In this document: one piece after another, positions 43,947 to 47,815 of the stretch
Numbering within the stretch: the first letter of the stretch is position 1
Layout: each line of letters opens with the position of its first letter
Source of the DNA: Dactylosporangium sucinum
GTDB taxonomy: Bacteria > Actinomycetota > Actinomycetes > Mycobacteriales > Micromonosporaceae
Direction: 5' to 3'
NCBI RefSeq assembly: GCF_014647515.1
Contig: NZ_BMPI01000027.1
Span: 41,219-89,033, forward strand
Length of the DNA stretch: 47,815 nt
Translations under genes and position numbers: made by a program
The notes under the pieces: model-generated
The model's database searches: none
The model's input: only the letters and a program-made list of their open reading frames with translations
What the model was told of the DNA's origin: nothing

Positions 43947-46900
43947 CTAGGAGTAGACCTCCATCTCGTACAGCGAGTAGCCCCACTGGCCCGACAGCGT
44001 GACGCCCTGCATGCGGACGTACCTCGCCTGGCCGCTCACCGTGAGCCTCTCCGTGCCGCCCGGTGAGTTCGTCTGGGTGTAGACGTCGCGCCACGTCGCG
44101 CCGTCCGTGGACGCCTGGAGCTTGTACGACTTCGCGTACGACGCCTCCCAGCGCAGGTCGACCTCGCGCAGGTTGACCGTCGTGCCCAGGTCGACCTGGA
44201 TCCAGCTGTTCGGGTCCTGGTTGGCGCTCCACCGCGAGTTCAGGTCGCCGTCGAAGGCCTTCGCGGGGCCCTGGTCGGCGTTCGACGATGACGAGGCCGT
44301 CGCCGGCTTGCCCAGGGCCAGGTTCACCGCCGCCTGGCTGAGCGTCAGCTCGACCGTCACCGTGCGGCCGCGGGTCAGCGGCAGCACGCGGGCGATGCTC
44401 CCCAGGGGCGAGCTCTGGACCGTGACGCCGTCGGCGGTGACGGCGGTGATGCCGGAGCGCTGGATGAGGGTCAGGCTCTGGTCGATGTTCGACGTGAGCG
44501 TCACCCGGACCTTCCGGGCGTCCATGTCCCAGGTGAGGTTGTCGATGCGGAACTGACCCTTGCCGAGCATGCCGTTGATCGAGCCCTTGCGGAGGGACTT
44601 CGGCAGCGCCGGCAGCACCTCCAGGGTGCCCGGCTTGCTCGCGGCCAGCATCTCCATCATGACCGCCGGCACCGCGTTGGCGACGTCGGTGGCGAAGACG
44701 CCGTGGTTGTTGTAGTGGGACGTGGCCATGCTCGTGTAGTAGTAGTCGTCCTTCGCGAAGCGGAGCAGCTTCGCGTTGACCGAGTCGGCGTTGTTGAGGT
44801 CGGCCGCGATGAGCGCGCCGTGCAGCAGGCCGTGCCCGGCGTTCTCGTACGAGCCCGTGTCCTTCTTCTGCAGGAAGACCTGTGCCGCGGTGTACTGCGC
44901 GCGGTTGGTCTCGGGCGTGATCTCGCGGTACGGCCACACCGGCATCAGGCCGCTGGAGTGGCGGTGCTGGTAGTTGTTCTTGTTGGCGAGATCCGGCCAC
45001 GCCCACTCGGCGAGGGCACCGTCATTGTTGATCAAATAGGGCGGCAGGTGGTCGAGCTTCTCCTGCCAGACGGGGATCTTGTCGGCGTCGCGGCCGAGCG
45101 CCCGGCTGGTCTGGATGAGCGTCGACAGGGCGAACCGGGCGCCCGCGATGTCGTAGACGGAGTTGACGGTCAGCGGCACCCCGCCGGGCGGCGTGTTCTC
45201 CGGCGAGATCGACCCGGCGAAGATGTAGTTGCCGTTGCCGTCCTTCTTGACCAGGAAGTCCTCGTAGAAGTCGCCCATGTCCCGGATCAGCGGGTAGTAC
45301 TGGTTGGCCAGGAACGTGGTGTCGCCGGTCACCTGGTAGTACTCCCAGAACGGGTAGAGCAGCCACGACTCGCCGCCGGTCACGTACTGGTACGGGTAAT
45401 CAAAATTAATGTTTGAAATGAGGCCCTCGTTGTTCGGCGTGTTGCCGCCGGTGAGCATGCCTCGCGTGCCGAGCAGCTTGCGCGCGTTGGTGCGGAAGTC
45501 GGCCTGCCACTGCTGGTTGAGCCAGAAGTACCCCTGCATCGCCTCCGGCATGTTGCCGACGTTCCCGCCGGAGATCTGCAGGTTGAGGTTGGCGTCGAGG
45601 TGGTAGTACCCGTCCCAGCCGACGTTGCTGTCCCCCGTCCAGTTGCCGAGCAGGTCGGGCGCGGCGGTCGCGTTGCTGGAGGCCAGCAGGTGGTAGCGGC
45701 CGGCGTTGAACATCCGCTCGTACAGCGCGGGGATCGGCGCCGACGCGTTCTTCTGCTCGGCCAGGAGCTGCTCGGTCGGCTTGGCGCGGTCCGCCGCGCT
45801 CGCGCCGAGGTCGAGCGTCACCCGGTTCATGATCGAGCTGTGATTGGCGACGTGGCGGTTCAGCAGCGTCTGGTAGTCGCCGCTGAGCGCGCTGAGCCGC
45901 GACTGCAGCTGCTGCCGGTTCCACTCCGTCTCGGCCGTGACGCCGCCGTTGTAGGTCCCGTCGTACCGCTGGGTCAGCGTGAGCAGCAGGACGTAGGTCG
46001 CGTTGGTGACCGACACGTCGGCGCCGTCCATCGTCTTCGTGCCGTCGGTGACGATGCGGGTGACGCCTTCGTAGCCGGCGTTGTAGGTCCCGCCGGCGTA
46101 CTTCGCCCGCAGGTTCAGAAAGTTCGTGTTCGAAGCGTTCGTGTACGTGACGCCCTTGTTCAGGAGGTTCATGCCCGGGTCGATGGACAGGCCGACCTTG
46201 ACGCTGAGCCGCTGCCCCGACGGCGCCGGCAGGAACTGCACGGTGGCGCCGTCGGCCCGCGACACGAACGACGTGCGCTCCCACCCGCCGGCCCCGTCGT
46301 TCCAGTTCACCTTCACCAGGCCGTTGGCGTAGTCCGTCGAGCGGCTGTAGTTGCTGACCTGTCCGGTGCCGCCGAGCTGCATCGTCATCTTGAAGCCCGG
46401 GTGCTTGCTGCCCTCACCGCCGCCCTGGTACCCCTGGACGTTGGCGGCCAGCTGGTTCGCCTGCTGGTACTGCCCGGCGATGAGCAGGTCCCGGATCCGG
46501 TTGATGTCCGTGGCGCTGACCGTGTTGAACGTCCGGTGCGGCCGGGCCTCCGACCGCGCCATGAAGAAGTCCTTGTCGTTGAACACGGTCGTCTCGCTGC
46601 GCGGGTTGCCAAACACGATGATGCCCTGCTTGCCGTTGCCGGCGAGGAGGCCGTTGGCCCAGTCGGCGTAGGTCTGCGGGTAGCTGGTCGACGGCGCGAC
46701 CGTGGCCGAGCCGCCTCCGCCGCCGGTCGAGCCGGTGCCCCGCACCTCGAACTCCCACAGCGAGTACCCCCACTGCGTGTTCGGGGTGACGCCCTGCATC
46801 CGCACGTACCGCGTGGTCCGCCCGACGGTGACCGAGTCGCTGCCCCCGTCGCCGGTGGTGGTCGAGTAGACGTCCGTCCACTGTGTCCCGTTGTCGGAGA

Positions 46901-47210
46901 CCTGGAGCTTGTAGCCGCGCGCGTACGCGGTCTCCCAGGACAGGGTCACCGACGACACGCTGGCGGCGGCGCCGAGGTCGACCTGGATCCAGGCGTTGTT
47001 GTCGTTGCTGTGGTCGCTCGACCAGCGCGTCGCCGAGTTGCCGTCGATCGCATTCGCGGCGGTCAGCGCGCCGTCCTGGTAGGACGCCGTCGCGCGGGCG
47101 CCGGCGTTGCGGGCGAGGTTGACGGGGTCGGCCGAGGCCGACGGCAGCCGCAGCGCGACCGGTGCGAGGATCAGCACCGCGAGCGCGACGCCGAGAAGTC
47201 GCCGTTTCAT
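43947..47210 (-). CDS. Secreted GH95-like alpha-L-fucosidase/galactosidase with two discoidin domains
   Basis: A 1087-residue exported enzyme. The signal peptide is about 1-27; a first F5/8C (CBM32-like) domain spans 31-157; a Gly linker follows; then the GH95-type catalytic unit (about 172-940) and a second F5/8C domain (about 955-1087). Family features include GNGKQGIIVFGNPRSETTVFND, SISPEN (E671, probable acid) and QHRHSSGLMPVWP. The catalytic HLNIN of characterised GH95 fucosidases reads HLDAN (537-541), so one Asn is Asp. GGAAGG precedes ATG 47210. It probably cleaves terminal alpha-L-fucose or a related sugar from glycans; the exact specificity is uncertain. Confidence 0.85.
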   Translation of the reverse strand: MKRRLLGVALAVLILAPVALRLPSASADPVNLARNAGARATASYQDGALTAANAIDGNSATRWSSDHSNDNNAWIQVDLGAAASVSSVTLSWETAYARGYKLQVSDNGTQWTDVYSTTTGDGGSDSVTVGRTTRYVRMQGVTPNTQWGYSLWEFEVRGTGSTGGGGGSATVAPSTSYPQTYADWANGLLAGNGKQGIIVFGNPRSETTVFNDKDFFMARSEARPHRTFNTVSATDINRIRDLLIAGQYQQANQLAANVQGYQGGGEGSKHPGFKMTMQLGGTGQVSNYSRSTDYANGLVKVNWNDGAGGWERTSFVSRADGATVQFLPAPSGQRLSVKVGLSIDPGMNLLNKGVTYTNASNTNFLNLRAKYAGGTYNAGYEGVTRIVTDGTKTMDGADVSVTNATYVLLLTLTQRYDGTYNGGVTAETEWNRQQLQSRLSALSGDYQTLLNRHVANHSSIMNRVTLDLGASAADRAKPTEQLLAEQKNASAPIPALYERMFNAGRYHLLASSNATAAPDLLGNWTGDSNVGWDGYYHLDANLNLQISGGNVGNMPEAMQGYFWLNQQWQADFRTNARKLLGTRGMLTGGNTPNNEGLISNINFDYPYQYVTGGESWLLYPFWEYYQVTGDTTFLANQYYPLIRDMGDFYEDFLVKKDGNGNYIFAGSISPENTPPGGVPLTVNSVYDIAGARFALSTLIQTSRALGRDADKIPVWQEKLDHLPPYLINNDGALAEWAWPDLANKNNYQHRHSSGLMPVWPYREITPETNRAQYTAAQVFLQKKDTGSYENAGHGLLHGALIAADLNNADSVNAKLLRFAKDDYYYTSMATSHYNNHGVFATDVANAVPAVMMEMLAASKPGTLEVLPALPKSLRKGSINGMLGKGQFRIDNLTWDMDARKVRVTLTSNIDQSLTLIQRSGITAVTADGVTVQSSPLGSIARVLPLTRGRTVTVELTLSQAAVNLALGKPATASSSSNADQGPAKAFDGDLNSRWSANQDPNSWIQVDLGTTVNLREVDLRWEASYAKSYKLQASTDGATWRDVYTQTNSPGGTERLTVSGQARYVRMQGVTLSGQWGYSLYEMEVYS

Positions 47211-47223
47211 CGATGACCTTCCT

Positions 47224-47815
47224 TCACAGGGTGCTGATGCGCAGGGAGGAGATGGCGTCGTTGTTGCCGGTGCTGACGAGGTTCGGGGCGTCGGCCGTGA
47301 ACGTCCAGGCGGTGCCGGCGAAGCCGGCGTCGGCGTAGGCGGTCACCGAGTAGCCGGCCGGCACCCGGATCGACGAGATGGTGTCGTTGGCGATGCCGGC
47401 GGCCTGCAGCTGGGCCAGGTCGTAGCTGCCGGGGGCGAGCGTCGCGGCCGCGCCCGCGTAGTTGGCGTCGGCGTAGAACGTCGGGCCGGTGCTCGTCGTG
47501 GCGGTACCGTAGATTTCGAACTCCCAGAGGGAATAGCCCCACTGGGTGGCGGGCGTGACACCCTGCATCCGCACGTAGCGGGCGCTCCGGCCGACGGTCA
47601 CCTGGTCGGTGCCGCCGTCGCCGGTGGTGGTCGAGTAGGCGTCCGTCCACTGTGTCCCGTTGGCGGAGACCTGCACCTTGTAGCCGCGGGCGTACGCCGC
47701 CTCCCAGGCCAGGGTCACCGAGGACACGGTGTAGGCGCCGCCGAGGTCGACCTGGATCCAGGCGTTGTTGTCGTTGCTGTGGTCGCTCGACCAGCGCGTC
47801 GCCGAGTTGCCGTCG
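47224..47815 (-). CDS. C-terminal part of a secreted discoidin / beta-gamma-crystallin protein (partial)
   Basis: The N-terminus lies beyond the right edge. The visible 196 residues are most of an F5/8C domain nearly the same as that of the GH95-like neighbour, then a beta/gamma-crystallin-like domain with two Greek-key repeats (FYADANYAGAAATL and AYADAGFAGTAWTF) and the calcium motifs NDTISS and NDAISS. The upstream catalytic domain is unknown. It ends 13 bp before the GH95-like gene, so the two form an operon. Confidence 0.85.
   Translation of the reverse strand, partial: DGNSATRWSSDHSNDNNAWIQVDLGGAYTVSSVTLAWEAAYARGYKVQVSANGTQWTDAYSTTTGDGGTDQVTVGRSARYVRMQGVTPATQWGYSLWEFEIYGTATTSTGPTFYADANYAGAAATLAPGSYDLAQLQAAGIANDTISSIRVPAGYSVTAYADAGFAGTAWTFTADAPNLVSTGNNDAISSLRISTL

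Overview
The window comes from a very GC-rich actinomycete. Nearly every gene is biased to G/C at third codon positions, GTG starts are common, many operons are joined by 4-base ATGA/GTGA overlaps, and the gene families (ROK regulators, EXLDI protein, CUT1/CUT2 sugar transporters, discoidin-domain glycosidases) suggest a soil filamentous genus, possibly a Micromonosporaceae member. That family-level placement is inference. I see no rRNA, tRNA, CRISPR array, transposase or phage gene.

Layout. 1-655: no gene; a duplicated 112-bp hairpin-bearing element and a 20-bp x4 G-rich tandem repeat. 656-11048: a carbohydrate locus with a ROK repressor, a divergent mannonate-dehydratase-like enolase, a CUT1 ABC transporter (binding lipoprotein and two permeases), a large secreted pectate-lyase-superfamily protein and a sugar epimerase/dehydrogenase. 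Matching operators of the form ATCAA-N-TTGAT lie at the ROK promoter and between the -35 and -10 of the transporter promoter. 11065-16942: an AraC regulator divergent from an alpha/beta hydrolase, a DHA2 drug exporter preceded by two CsoR/CstR-like palindromes, and an EXLDI protein divergent from a DrrAB-type ABC exporter. 16999-23779: a CDF metal transporter, then a second sugar locus with a ROK regulator, a CUT2 transporter and a GH1 beta-glucosidase. Four tandem 19-21 bp repeats sit in front of the binding-protein gene.

23986-34950: two copies of one envelope module face each other. Each has a response regulator and histidine kinase divergent from a lipoprotein, a peptidoglycan-binding membrane-fusion protein, a MacB-type ATPase and a MacB-type permease. 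The two permeases converge. The lipoproteins are related and contain a duplicated paired-cysteine motif, and both divergent promoters carry nearly the same 18-bp sequence. This is the best candidate for an undescribed system.

35046-41221: a signalling island with an anti-sigma-type kinase, a STAS-REC fusion without an output domain, an XRE-HTH/P-loop NTPase/helical-repeat protein, a STAS-REC-LuxR fusion and a frameshifted GGDEF gene. This could join partner switching, two-component signalling and c-di-GMP. 41398-47815: a WS/DGAT acyltransferase, a divergent pair of unknown small proteins, a DUF2695 protein, a GH95-like glycosidase with two discoidin domains, and the C-terminal part of another secreted discoidin/beta-gamma-crystallin protein that runs off the window.
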